Shown: in pieces, positions 1 to 9,413 of the stretch
How positions within the stretch are numbered: the first letter of the stretch is position 1
Layout of the letters: each line of letters opens with the position of its first letter
DNA from: Alphaproteobacteria bacterium
Lineage (GTDB): Bacteria; Pseudomonadota; Alphaproteobacteria; Rickettsiales; SXRF01
Direction of reading: 5' to 3'
Length of the DNA: 64,000 nt
Assembly: GCA_025362975.1 (NCBI GenBank)
Contig: JANYES010000021.1
Location: 248,001 to 312,000, forward strand
Translations under genes and position numbers: made by a program
Notes under the pieces: generated by a model
Told to the model about the DNA's origin: nothing
The model's database searches: none
What the model saw: the letters and a program-made list of their open reading frames with translations, nothing else

Positions 1-172
1 ACAGGTGATCAACAGAAATATTCTTCGCGTCCGTTGGAATAGTCCACTGCACGGTGCGGTCGGGAAACACGAGGACATTGGTGGTATATACCTCACCGGA
101 TATTTTAAACTGCCCCGCGCCGTAGCTGGTGATTGTCTGCTTGCCTCTGGGTGTTACGGGTGTGATATCCAT
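1..172 (-). CDS. Mth938-like (DUF498/NDUFAF3-type) domain protein, partial (runs off window start)
   Basis: Reverse-strand reading from ATG at 172: MDITPVTPRGKQTITSYGAGQFKISGEVYTTNVLVFPDRTVQWTIPTDAKNISVDHL; family commonly follows sec genes in alphaproteobacteria. Confidence 0.7.
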   Translation of the reverse strand, partial: MDITPVTPRGKQTITSYGAGQFKISGEVYTTNVLVFPDRTVQWTIPTDAKNISVDHL

Positions 173-197
173 GACTTAAGCCATATCACGGACGCGA

Positions 198-1781
198 TTA
201 AATGGGAATCGTTTTCGGCTTGGCTTTATGCAGCCACGTTACCACCATCAAACGCGTGACGAGTACGGCTGTATACAGCGAGCAGACGATGCCGATGGCA
301 AGCGTCACCGCGAAGCCTTTGACCGTGCCGGTGCCGAACTGGTAAAGCAGCAATGCCGCCACGAGCGTGGTGACATGGCTGTCGAAAATGGTGCCGAATG
401 CAAGGCGGAAACCGTCTTCCACGGCGGCGTACGGCGATTTGCCGTTGCGGATTTCTTCGCGGATGCGTTCGTAAATAAGAACGTTGGCGTCCACCGCCAT
501 GCCGACGGTGAGCACGATACCCGCAATGCCCGGCAGCGTCAGCGTGGCTTCAAATAGCGACAGCAACGACAGCGTCATGAAGGCGTTGATCAACATCGCG
601 ATATCGGCGAACAAGCCAAACAGGCCGTAAAATACGAACATAAACACTACCACTAGCGCGATGCCGATGACCGACGCCTTGGTGCCAGCGGCGATGGAAT
701 CTGCGCCCAGGCTCGGGCCGACGGAGCGTTCTTCAATGATTTTAAGCGGCGCAGGCAGCGCACCGGCGCGCAGCAGCAGCGATAAGTCGTTCGCGGATTC
801 AACGGTGAAACCACCGGAAATCACGCCGCTGCCACCCATGATCGCCGAGCGAATCACCGGTGCGGTGATGATTTTATTATCGAGCACGATGGCAAATGGC
901 TTGCCGACATTTTGCGCCGTAATTTCTGCAAAGCGGCGCGCACCTGTGTTGTTGAAGCGGAAAGAAACCGTGGGGTCATTGCTCTGGTTGTCAAACGCTG
1001 TGTGAGCGTCAATCAGCATGTCGCCGGAGAGTTCGACGCGGCTGAAGATGGCATATTTGCGCACAGCGCCGCCGTGGCGTTCGTTGTCATGGTCATCGGT
1101 CGGCACCACGCGCGTGCCGGGCGGCACAATGCCTTTCTCGGCGTCCTGCGGCGAAACGGAACCGTCAACGAGGTGGAAAGTCATCTTAGCGGTGCGGCCA
1201 AGGAGGTTTTTTAAATGCTCAGGGTCGGCGAGGCCCGGAACCTGCAACAGGATGCGCTTGTCGCCCTGACGCTGGATAATTGGCTCTTTGGTGCCGGATT
1301 CGTTGACGCGGCGGTTCACGATTTCAACCGACTGCTCGATGATCTGTTGGCGGCTTGTTTTTTCCCATTTGTCACTGAAGGTGACATTATAATTGGCGCC
1401 GTCTTTCGTCACCGCCAGATCGGGATTCATCTCAGCCAGTACTTTACCGATATCAACGGTGGTATCTTCGCGCGGAGTGAACTGGACTTTACCGTCGATC
1501 ACGGCTAGGCCGCGATAGCCGATTTTCTGCTCGCGGAATTTGTTGCGGATTTCGTCGACAAGGTTGGAAAGCTGCTCGTGCTTGTAGGCATCAAAATCGA
1601 CCTCCAGCAGGAGCTGCGAGCCGCCCTGCAAATCGAGGCCGAGGTTTACAGCGTGTTTAGGCATCCAATCGGGGAATTTAGCGCGCGTAGACTCCGGCAG
1701 GAAACTCGGAATCGCCAGAAGAACGAACAGTAAGCATGAGCCTACGATCAGAACAATCTTCCAGCGGGCGAAATACAACAT
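198..1781 (-). CDS. secD: Protein translocase subunit SecD
   Basis: 527 aa; NLGLDLQGGSQLLLEVD, GIVLTVGMAVDANVLIYERIREE motifs. Confidence 0.97.
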   Translation of the reverse strand: MLYFARWKIVLIVGSCLLFVLLAIPSFLPESTRAKFPDWMPKHAVNLGLDLQGGSQLLLEVDFDAYKHEQLSNLVDEIRNKFREQKIGYRGLAVIDGKVQFTPREDTTVDIGKVLAEMNPDLAVTKDGANYNVTFSDKWEKTSRQQIIEQSVEIVNRRVNESGTKEPIIQRQGDKRILLQVPGLADPEHLKNLLGRTAKMTFHLVDGSVSPQDAEKGIVPPGTRVVPTDDHDNERHGGAVRKYAIFSRVELSGDMLIDAHTAFDNQSNDPTVSFRFNNTGARRFAEITAQNVGKPFAIVLDNKIITAPVIRSAIMGGSGVISGGFTVESANDLSLLLRAGALPAPLKIIEERSVGPSLGADSIAAGTKASVIGIALVVVFMFVFYGLFGLFADIAMLINAFMTLSLLSLFEATLTLPGIAGIVLTVGMAVDANVLIYERIREEIRNGKSPYAAVEDGFRLAFGTIFDSHVTTLVAALLLYQFGTGTVKGFAVTLAIGIVCSLYTAVLVTRLMVVTWLHKAKPKTIPI

Positions 1782-2158
1782 CAGTTGTCGTTGGCGCTTT
1801 CAGCGGCGGTTTTGTCGTTCAGCACTTCCGAAACGGCGGAGCGGGCGATGCGGATTTTGACGCTCGGGGCAATTTCCACCTGCACGATATCGTCGCCTTC
1901 AAGCTTGACGATGGTGCCGATGATGCCGCCGGAGGTCAGGATTTTATTGCCTTTTTGCAGGCCCTTTATCAATTCGCGCTGGAACTTCAAGCGTTTCTGC
2001 TGCGGGCGGATGAGGATGAAATAGAAGATAAAGAAAAGCATGCCGAGGATGAACAGATTGTCCATCATCATCTTTTCTGGGGAAAGCTCGTACGGGGTCT
2101 GGTCGGCAGGAACCTGCGTGGTTTCAGACGTCGCGGTTTCGGAAGCGGAGGCAGCCAT
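1781..2158 (-). CDS. yajC: Preprotein translocase subunit YajC
   Basis: FFIFYFILIRPQQKRLKFQRELIKGLQKGNKILTSGGIIGTIVKL; immediately upstream of secD. Confidence 0.95.
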   Translation of the reverse strand: MAASASETATSETTQVPADQTPYELSPEKMMMDNLFILGMLFFIFYFILIRPQQKRLKFQRELIKGLQKGNKILTSGGIIGTIVKLEGDDIVQVEIAPSVKIRIARSAVSEVLNDKTAAESANDN

Positions 2159-2170
2159 TGCTACGCCCTG

Positions 2171-2338
2171 CTATTTAATTTTCGCTTCGTTGAAGACGAC
2201 GTGCTTGCGGACAACCGGGTCGTATTTGGTGAATTTCAGCTTTTCGGTGTGCTTTTTCGGGTTCTTTTTAGCAACGTAGTAGAAACCGGTGTCGGCGGAG
2301 CTTAACAGCTTGATCAACACAATATTTTTCTTGGCCAT
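2171..2338 (-). CDS. rpmG: Ribosomal protein bL33
   Basis: 55 aa not in ORF track: [55 protein letters not shown]. Confidence 0.95.
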   Translation of the reverse strand: MAKKNIVLIKLLSSADTGFYYVAKKNPKKHTEKLKFTKYDPVVRKHVVFNEAKIK

Positions 2339-2544
2339 GACTAGTTATCCTTAGGTTTTATAAGAGGCGAGTAACATAGTCGGCAGACCCTGCCTGTCAA
2401 GCATAAACTTAAGGCGCGCGCGCCATGCAGTGCTATTTGCTTTGACTTTTCTCCGGTTTTGCGCCTAAGTGCTCAACTCTGTTGACGAATTACTGTTGGT
2501 GCGATCTCTCGTAACTCCCTTGAAAACAACTAATGTTATAAAAA

Positions 2545-3444
2545 ATGTCCGAGAAAAAAGTACGTAAAGCCATCTTCCCAGTCGGCGGCCTTGGCACCCG
2601 CTTCCTGCCCGCTACGAAGTCCATGCCTAAGGAAATGCTCCCGGTGGTCGACAAACCGCTGATTCACTACGCCTTCGAAGAAGCCAAGGAAGCCGGTATC
2701 GAGCAGTTCATCTTCGTCACGGGCCGCAACAAGCACGCCATCGAAGACCATTTCGATCACTCCTATGAATTACAAAGCACGCTGCGCAAAAAGGATAAGA
2801 AAAAAGAGCTGGAACTGACCAGTGATTGGCTGCCGGAAGCTGGCAACGTTATCTTCACCCGCCAGCAGGAGCCGATGGGCCTCGGCCACGCCGTGTGGTG
2901 CGCGCGCCATTTGATTGGCGATGAGCCGTTCGCCGTCATCCTCGCCGACGATATGGTGCTTTCCAAAAAAGGCTGCCTGAAACAGATGACGGAAGCCCAT
3001 GCACATACGCCCGGCAACATCCTCGCGGTGATGGACATCCCGCTGGAAAAGACCGCCAGCTACGGCATCGTCGATATCGACAAAAACGCCAAAAACAAGG
3101 ATCAGCGCCTCGTTAAAGCCAAAGGCCTCGTGGAAAAACCGCAGCCGAAGGACGCGCCTTCGACACTCTCTATTATCGGCCGCTATATTTTACAGCCGGA
3201 TATCTTCAGCATACTCGACAGCACTAAACCGGGTGCTGGCGGCGAAATCCAGCTCACCGACGCCATCAGTGCCATGATCGGCGACAAAGACGTCTACGGC
3301 TACCGCTTCGATGGCGTGCGCTATGATTGCGGCTCGCTGGTCGGGTTCGTGGCAGCCAATGTCGCCTATGCGCTGGAACGCGAGGAAACGCGCGACCGCG
3401 TGAAGCAGGAACTCGACGAAGTGTTCAAACGCGCCAAATTATAA
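2545..3444 (+). CDS. galU: UTP--glucose-1-phosphate uridylyltransferase
   Basis: KAIFPVGGLGTRFLPATKSMPKEMLPVVDKPLIHYA. Confidence 0.97.
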   Translation: MSEKKVRKAIFPVGGLGTRFLPATKSMPKEMLPVVDKPLIHYAFEEAKEAGIEQFIFVTGRNKHAIEDHFDHSYELQSTLRKKDKKKELELTSDWLPEAGNVIFTRQQEPMGLGHAVWCARHLIGDEPFAVILADDMVLSKKGCLKQMTEAHAHTPGNILAVMDIPLEKTASYGIVDIDKNAKNKDQRLVKAKGLVEKPQPKDAPSTLSIIGRYILQPDIFSILDSTKPGAGGEIQLTDAISAMIGDKDVYGYRFDGVRYDCGSLVGFVAANVAYALEREETRDRVKQELDEVFKRAKL

Positions 3445-3534
3445 GTTTATTGCATCAGCACTGTTGAATCCGCTACAGTCCATCATGCAAGGCCAGTGGC
3501 CCTATTATGAAATGTTATAGCTTGGAGTATAGTG

Positions 3535-4902
3535 ATGCAAATCGCGGTTATCGGTACGGGGTATGTCGGGTTGGTAACGGGTGTGTGTCTTTCAGAATTC
3601 GGGTTCAGGGTCACCTGCATCGATAACGACAGCGACAAAATCGCCAAACTGCAACAGCAGATCATGCCGATTTTCGAAGTGGGGCTTGAAAAGCTCGTCG
3701 AAAACAACCGCAAGGCCGCCCGCCTGTCATTTTCAACCGACCTTGCCCAGGCCGTAGGTGCCGCCGACATCGTGTTCATCGCAGTGGGCACGCCGCAGAA
3801 CGATACCGACGGCATGCCGGAGCTGAGCTATTTTAACGCCGCCGCCCGCGAAATCGCCAAAGCGCTCAAGAATTACACGCTCGTCGTCACCAAATCCACC
3901 GTGCCGGTGGGCACGAACCGCCAGCTGGCGAAAATCATTTCCGAAACCAACCCGGACGCCGATTTCGACGTCGCCTCCAACCCGGAATTCCTGCGCGAAG
4001 GTGCTGCTGTTGAAGATTTCATGTCGCCTGAGCGCATCGTAGCGGGCATCGATTCCAAGCGGGCGATGGAGATGCTGACTAAGCTCTACGAGCCGATCTG
4101 CCTCAACGGCGCGAAGCTGTTCTTCACCACGTTCGAAAGCGCCGAGACCATTAAATACGTAACGAATTCCATGCTGGCGACGCGCATTGCGCTTATCAAC
4201 GAGGTATCGGATTTCTGCGAGAAAACCGGCGCCAACATTCGCGACGTGGCCAAAGGTGTTGGGATGGATTACCGCATCGGCGAAAAATTCCTCCAGCCCG
4301 GCCCCGGCTACGGCGGCTCCTGCTTCCCCAAGGACACGATGGCCCTGCAACAGATGGCGCGTAAGGTCGGTGTCGATATTTCCATTATTGAAGCCACCAT
4401 CAATAGTAATGAGAAACGCAAGCTCAAGATGGCCGAAAAGATCGTCCAGGCCAATGGCGGTTCTGTAGCGGGCCAGACGATTGCCGTACTTGGCCTCACG
4501 TTCAAGCCCGGAACCGACGACATGCGCGAAGGCGCCAGCCTCGTCATCGTCCCGGAGCTGCTGAGACAGGGCGCTTCCATTCGCGCTTACGATCCGCAAG
4601 GCATGAAAGAAGCGCAGAAATACCTCAACGGCGACATCGCATGGTGCAAAGACGTGTTCGAGGCCATCGAACAGGCCGATATGCTGGTTCTGCTCACCGA
4701 ATGGAACGAGTTCCGCAGCCTTGATTTGAAGAAAGTCAAAGCCGCGCTGCGCAAGCCGCTCGTGGTCGATCTGCGCAACATCTACAAGCGCCAGGATATG
4801 ATGAAAAACGGTTTCCACTACGTTTCCATCGGCCGTCAGGATGTCATCCCCGGCCAGCCTTGGATTTCCGACCTGAACATGCAAGATGAGAAGGCCGCGT
4901 AG
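3535..4902 (+). CDS. ugd: UDP-glucose 6-dehydrogenase
   Basis: MQIAVIGTGYVGLVTGVCLSEFG; GPGYGGSCFPKDT catalytic motif. Confidence 0.96.
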   Translation: MQIAVIGTGYVGLVTGVCLSEFGFRVTCIDNDSDKIAKLQQQIMPIFEVGLEKLVENNRKAARLSFSTDLAQAVGAADIVFIAVGTPQNDTDGMPELSYFNAAAREIAKALKNYTLVVTKSTVPVGTNRQLAKIISETNPDADFDVASNPEFLREGAAVEDFMSPERIVAGIDSKRAMEMLTKLYEPICLNGAKLFFTTFESAETIKYVTNSMLATRIALINEVSDFCEKTGANIRDVAKGVGMDYRIGEKFLQPGPGYGGSCFPKDTMALQQMARKVGVDISIIEATINSNEKRKLKMAEKIVQANGGSVAGQTIAVLGLTFKPGTDDMREGASLVIVPELLRQGASIRAYDPQGMKEAQKYLNGDIAWCKDVFEAIEQADMLVLLTEWNEFRSLDLKKVKAALRKPLVVDLRNIYKRQDMMKNGFHYVSIGRQDVIPGQPWISDLNMQDEKAA

Positions 4903-4939
4903 GCTTTCATAGCCTCGCATAAAGATTCCATTAATATTG

Positions 4940-4950
4940 CTGCAATGCAG
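4940..4950. promoter_or_regulatory. CTGC-N3-GCAG palindrome, candidate PhaR-type operator upstream of phaA
   Basis: CTGCAATGCAG at the centre of TTGCTGCAATGCAGCAA (4937-4953), 89 bp before phaA ATG. Confidence 0.4.
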
Positions 4951-5038
4951 CAAGACTGCGCTTGTCCCGCAATAAATACTGGACAATCGTGCGCACTGTA
5001 CCTACATACATGACTCCCAATAAAGCAATGGAGAATGT

Positions 5039-6223
5039 ATGACTTCTGAGAATGATGTAGTGATTGTAAACGCCGTCCGTACCCCGGTCGGTTCCTTCAA
5101 TGGCACCCTCGCCTCTGTTCCCGCCCACAAGCTCGGCGAAACCGTTCTCAAAGAACTGCTCAAACGCACCGGCGTGGCAGGCGAAGATATTTCCGAAGTT
5201 ATCCTCGGCCAGATTCTCACCGCGCATTGCGGCCCGAACCCGGCCCGCCGCGCGTCGCTCGACGCAGGCATCCCGAAAGAAACCCCGGCATGGGGCATGA
5301 ACCAGCTTTGCGGCTCGGGCCTTCGCGCTGTGTGCCTCGGCTATCAGGCAATCAAAACAGGCGACAGCTCGATCGTGCTTGCTGGCGGTCAGGAATCCAT
5401 GACCCTGTCCCCGCACGCCATTCCCTTACGCTCGGGCGTCAAAATGGGCTCGGCCACGATGGTCGACACCATGCTGTATGATGCGCTCGTCGACCCGTTC
5501 CATAACATCCACATGGGCGTTACGGCAGAAAACGTCGCCAAGAAATTCGGCATCACCCGTCAGGAGCAGGACGAATTCGCCCTCGCCTCGCAACATAAAG
5601 CCGCAGCCGCCATCAAAAACGGCGTGTTCAAAGACCAGATCGTGCCGGTTGTCATCGCCAGCAAAAAAGGCGACGTCGTTGTTGAAAACGACGAAGGCCC
5701 GCGCGCCGAAACCACCATCGAAGGCCTCGCCAAACTCCGTCCGGCATTCGATAAAGAAGGCACCGTCACCGCTGGTAACGCTTCGAGCATCAACGACGGC
5801 GCAGCCGCCGTCATGCTCATGACTCGCAAAGAAGCCGACAAGCGCGGCCTGAAACCTCTTGCCACCATCAAATCATGGGCGCATGCCGGTGTCGACCCCG
5901 CCATCATGGGCGTCGGCCCGATTTACGCCTCGCGCAAGGCGCTGGAAAAAGCCGGTTGGAAACATGAAGACCTCGACCTTATCGAAGCCAACGAAGCGTT
6001 TGCCGCGCAGGCTATTGCCGTTAACCGCGAAATGGGCTGGGACCTTTCGAAAGTCAACGTCAACGGCGGCGCCATCGCCATCGGCCATCCGGTTGGTGCA
6101 TCGGGAGCCCGCGTGCTCACCGGCCTGCTTTATGAAATGAACAAGCGCGATTCGAAAAAAGGCCTCGCTACGTTGTGCATCGGCGGCGGCATGGGCGTTG
6201 CGATGTGCGTTGAGCGCGTCTAA
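5039..6223 (+). CDS. phaA: Acetyl-CoA C-acetyltransferase (beta-ketothiolase)
   Basis: [52 protein letters not shown] motifs. Confidence 0.94.
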   Translation: MTSENDVVIVNAVRTPVGSFNGTLASVPAHKLGETVLKELLKRTGVAGEDISEVILGQILTAHCGPNPARRASLDAGIPKETPAWGMNQLCGSGLRAVCLGYQAIKTGDSSIVLAGGQESMTLSPHAIPLRSGVKMGSATMVDTMLYDALVDPFHNIHMGVTAENVAKKFGITRQEQDEFALASQHKAAAAIKNGVFKDQIVPVVIASKKGDVVVENDEGPRAETTIEGLAKLRPAFDKEGTVTAGNASSINDGAAAVMLMTRKEADKRGLKPLATIKSWAHAGVDPAIMGVGPIYASRKALEKAGWKHEDLDLIEANEAFAAQAIAVNREMGWDLSKVNVNGGAIAIGHPVGASGARVLTGLLYEMNKRDSKKGLATLCIGGGMGVAMCVERV

Positions 6224-6299
6224 CGCACCTGACGCTAGTTTCACCGGTAGCTTTTATGTTGAAACGTCTAGCCACCTTGCTCCTGCTGATGCGTTATCA

Positions 6300-6348
6300 C
6301 TGCCTGCAATCCATCCGTTCCGCTGAAGAACGGATGGATTGCAGGCAG
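6300..6348 (+). terminator. Long perfect hairpin (21-bp stem, 7-nt loop) downstream of phaA
   Basis: CTGCCTGCAATCCATCCGTTC / CGCTGAA / GAACGGATGGATTGCAGGCAG; an outer CCACCTTG...CAAGGTGG pairing encloses it. Confidence 0.6.
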
Positions 6349-6386
6349 TTACAAGGTGGTTTTCGTGGAAGTGAGGCACTCAATAA

Positions 6387-6932
6387 ATGAAGCGGAAATG
6401 GCTTGTTTCATTGCTGTTAGGTTTAAGTATCAGCGCTTGCGCGACGCCTAAGCCGCAACCGTGGCAGCTGGCCGATGGCTATACCCCGGGGCATTATTAT
6501 GTGAAGGAAATAAACGTCACCCAGGCTGATGCAGCACAGGTGCCGGATTTTGAAAATGTCGCGTCCTTGCTGAAGGCGCATATTCACGAATACCTCAAAT
6601 CTTCTAAAAAAACGCCACCAAGCGTGATCATTTGTATTGAGCTTGTGAAGGTGAAAATCAAGAACGCAAGCAGCCCCGTCATGGAAGGAAATATCACGCT
6701 GGTGGATGCGGATACCCATGCCGTGATCGGCGACAGGCATGCGGTTTATTACACGCAGGCAAGCAAGAGTTCGGCTCATGTTGTAGGTAATCCGCTAAGT
6801 CCGACCGGTTTGGCGATTGCAACGCCGGTGAACCACCTGCTCGATGCCACTATGGGCATGGCGACGAATGAAGACATTACGATTGATCACTTCGCTTACG
6901 AAGTGCTTATAAACCTTTATCCAACTAAATAA
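6387..6932 (+). CDS. Putative lipoprotein of unknown function
   Basis: MKRKWLVSLLLGLSISACATPKP lipobox; lies between phaA and phaB. Confidence 0.7.
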   Translation: MKRKWLVSLLLGLSISACATPKPQPWQLADGYTPGHYYVKEINVTQADAAQVPDFENVASLLKAHIHEYLKSSKKTPPSVIICIELVKVKIKNASSPVMEGNITLVDADTHAVIGDRHAVYYTQASKSSAHVVGNPLSPTGLAIATPVNHLLDATMGMATNEDITIDHFAYEVLINLYPTK

Positions 6933-6950
6933 CCAACAAGGAAAAACACC

Positions 6951-7679
6951 ATGACCCAACGTATTGCACTTGTAACCGGCGGCACCCGCGGCATCGGCGC
7001 GGCTATTTCGCTCGCACTCAAAAACGCAGGCTATAAAGTCGCCGCTAACTACGCCAACAACGACACGGCAGCCACCGAATTCGCTAAAGTCACCGGCGTT
7101 GCCACCTACAAATGGGACATCAGCGATTATGAAGCCTGCCAGCAGGGCGTAAAAATGGTTTCCACCGACCTCGGCGGCCCGATCGATATCCTCATCAACA
7201 ACGCCGGCATCACCCGCGACGGCGCGATGCATAAAATGACTCCGGAAAACTGGGGCGCCGTCATCGACACCAACCTTACCTCCGCGTTCAACATGTCGCG
7301 TTCGGTGTTGGATTCCATGCGCGATAACAAGTTCGGCCGCATCATCAATATCAGTTCCATGAACGGCCAGCTCGGCCAGTTCGGCCAGACCAACTACTCC
7401 GCGGCCAAAGCCGGTATCTTCGGTTTCACCAAGGCCCTCGCCCGCGAAACCGCCTCCCGCAGCATCACCGTCAACGCCATCGCCCCTGGCTACATCGCCA
7501 CTGAAATGGTCAAAGCCGTAAAAGAAGACATCATGAAAATGATCGTCAGCAACATTCCAGTCGGCCGCATCGGCGAACCGGAAGAAATTGCCCGCGCGGT
7601 AGTGTTCCTCGCCGACGACCAGGCTTCGTTCATCACCGGCGAAACGCTGTCGATCAACGGCGGCCAGTACATGGAGTAA
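6951..7679 (+). CDS. phaB: Acetoacetyl-CoA reductase (SDR family)
   Basis: TQRIALVTGGTRGIGAAIS, GQFGQTNYSAAKAGIFGFTKALA; phaA context. Confidence 0.9.
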   Translation: MTQRIALVTGGTRGIGAAISLALKNAGYKVAANYANNDTAATEFAKVTGVATYKWDISDYEACQQGVKMVSTDLGGPIDILINNAGITRDGAMHKMTPENWGAVIDTNLTSAFNMSRSVLDSMRDNKFGRIINISSMNGQLGQFGQTNYSAAKAGIFGFTKALARETASRSITVNAIAPGYIATEMVKAVKEDIMKMIVSNIPVGRIGEPEEIARAVVFLADDQASFITGETLSINGGQYME

Positions 7680-7688
7680 GCAGCGCTA

Positions 7689-7722
7689 GCAATCGTCCCT
7701 GCTTGATAGCAGGGACGATTGC
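7689..7722 (+). terminator. Hairpin, 15-bp perfect stem with TGAT loop
   Basis: GCAATCGTCCCTGCT TGAT AGCAGGGACGATTGC 10 bp after phaB stop; no strong T-tract. Confidence 0.6.
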
Positions 7723-7753
7723 CACGTAACGCACGACGAATTGGGGGGATACA

Positions 7754-8401
7754 ATGGTTGTTTTACATACGCCGCAGGGGGATTTTGAGACGGGGTTGTC
7801 TAACATCGCCGAAACCGTGCCGCAGCGTTTAGCGTCGCTGTGCACGCAAAAGCACCCTCGCCCCAGCTTCTTGTACGACGGCTATCCCTTCCAGCAGGAA
7901 ATTCCGCTAGGCAACATGGACCACTGCGCGGTGACGGCGCTGGGGTATATTTTCGAAGCGGCGCTTCTGGCGCGCGAGCACAATAACGGGCGCGACATCA
8001 ACATAGACGGCGTAACCGCCACGGCCTATGACGGCAAAAAACGCTGCTACCTGAACATCACCATGCAGGACCAGAAATTCAGCCAGCGTGAAGCGCTCGA
8101 CATGAAGGACTTTATCCGCGCCTTCCGCGACGAGATCATGGATATACGCAATTACCACGCTTGCCAGTTCGTCGGCGACAACGGCAAAAGCACCGACGGC
8201 TACACCAAAGTGTTCGATGCCGACGAAGTCTGGAAAGCCAAAGCCCTGCACGAGCTGGTGCGCACCTACAACGAAGACAGCAAAGTGCTTGCCGATTGCG
8301 GTGCCAACGACGAGCACATTGTCACCATCGACGAAGACGCCCTACGCACCATGATCGAGCATGAGCGCCCACCGCGCGTGAAGCAATACGCAATGCGCTA
8401 A
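7754..8401 (+). CDS. Hypothetical protein (215 aa)
   Basis: Long ORF with preceding purine-rich TTGGGGGGA; no recognised family. Confidence 0.65.
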   Translation: MVVLHTPQGDFETGLSNIAETVPQRLASLCTQKHPRPSFLYDGYPFQQEIPLGNMDHCAVTALGYIFEAALLAREHNNGRDINIDGVTATAYDGKKRCYLNITMQDQKFSQREALDMKDFIRAFRDEIMDIRNYHACQFVGDNGKSTDGYTKVFDADEVWKAKALHELVRTYNEDSKVLADCGANDEHIVTIDEDALRTMIEHERPPRVKQYAMR

Positions 8402-8404
8402 TTT

Positions 8405-8674
8405 TTAGTGCAGCAATATCGCCAGATTATCCGATTCGAAGGCGAATATGGTGACATTGAATTTTTGGTCAATGACCGGTTTGGCGTCTTTAACGATGGT
8501 GATAGTGCAGGCCGCATCGCCCTGCATCAGCTCTTCGACAAGGTGGGTTTCCTGCGCAACCATGCTGCCGCTGGCGGTGAGCAGCAGGCCGCCGTCCTGC
8601 TGGGTGAATTCTAGTTCGCTGGCGTCGAACTCAGCGATCTGCTGTTTCATGCCGGAAAAGATGATCCTCGCCAT
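8405..8674 (-). CDS. Hypothetical protein (89 aa)
   Basis: TAATG overlap with upstream 245-aa gene; co-directional with serA. Confidence 0.65.
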   Translation of the reverse strand: MARIIFSGMKQQIAEFDASELEFTQQDGGLLLTASGSMVAQETHLVEELMQGDAACTITIVKDAKPVIDQKFNVTIFAFESDNLAILLH

Positions 8675-9411
8675 TACAGGCCCAGATATTGCTCGGCCCG
8701 GAGCGCTTCGCCTAAATATTCCTTGGGCATTTTGATACGGGTTTTGCCCTCGTCGCCGTCGTCGATTTCGATGTTGTCCGTCAGCTGTTCTTCGCTGCGG
8801 CCGCTCATGATGAGTATCTGATACATCAGATCGGACACGACCTGCGCCTGACGCGGGCTTTTAAAGCTTTTTTCCGTGTAGGTTTCGGTGTCGTCGGGGT
8901 TGTCGTTCCAGCGGGTGGTGCTGTCGGTCCAGCCTTCGAGTGTGCGTTTCATCTGGATGTCCATCTGCACGCCTGCGCTTTCAAGCGGGATATCGCTCAA
9001 ACGACCACTGGTAGTTTTCCATGTGACGCCGCCGTCCATGAACACTTCCGTTTTAGTGCTGCTTTCGGCGGCTTCGGCTTTAATCACCGACATGCCGTGG
9101 CAGGTGGCGACGAATTCGAAAACCGCCTCCAGCCACGGGTCGATTTCACTCTCGCCGTAGACAGGAACGCCGTCAGGTATGTCGAGCGTGTAAGTTTTTT
9201 TCTTCTCGTTTTTGCCTTCGCCGAGGCGAAATTCAAGTTCGATCTGCTTCAGTGGCTGCACGTCGTCGTCATAGGTGACGCCGTCGAGATAGGTCCCGAG
9301 ATAGATGGGTTTTTTCTCGGAGGCAGTGCTGTCCCCGCCCTTCTCCAGCATGTCTTTTTTCAGCCGGCGAAGGTCGAGGAGCAGCTCTTTGGCGAATTCG
9401 AATGCCTGCAT
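8674..9411 (-). CDS. Hypothetical protein (245 aa)
   Basis: Starts 2 nt after serA stop; no recognised family. Confidence 0.7.
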   Translation of the reverse strand: MQAFEFAKELLLDLRRLKKDMLEKGGDSTASEKKPIYLGTYLDGVTYDDDVQPLKQIELEFRLGEGKNEKKKTYTLDIPDGVPVYGESEIDPWLEAVFEFVATCHGMSVIKAEAAESSTKTEVFMDGGVTWKTTSGRLSDIPLESAGVQMDIQMKRTLEGWTDSTTRWNDNPDDTETYTEKSFKSPRQAQVVSDLMYQILIMSGRSEEQLTDNIEIDDGDEGKTRIKMPKEYLGEALRAEQYLGL

Positions 9412-9413
9412 TG

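Noticed and set aside
2413-2424. GGCGCGCGCGCC palindrome between rpmG and galU
   Set aside because: Simple alternating GC, easily expected in a high-GC genome; no supporting context.
3733-4986. 417-aa minus-strand ORF opposite ugd
   Set aside because: Fully antisense to a well-supported gene; high-GC shadow ORF with no recognisable domains.
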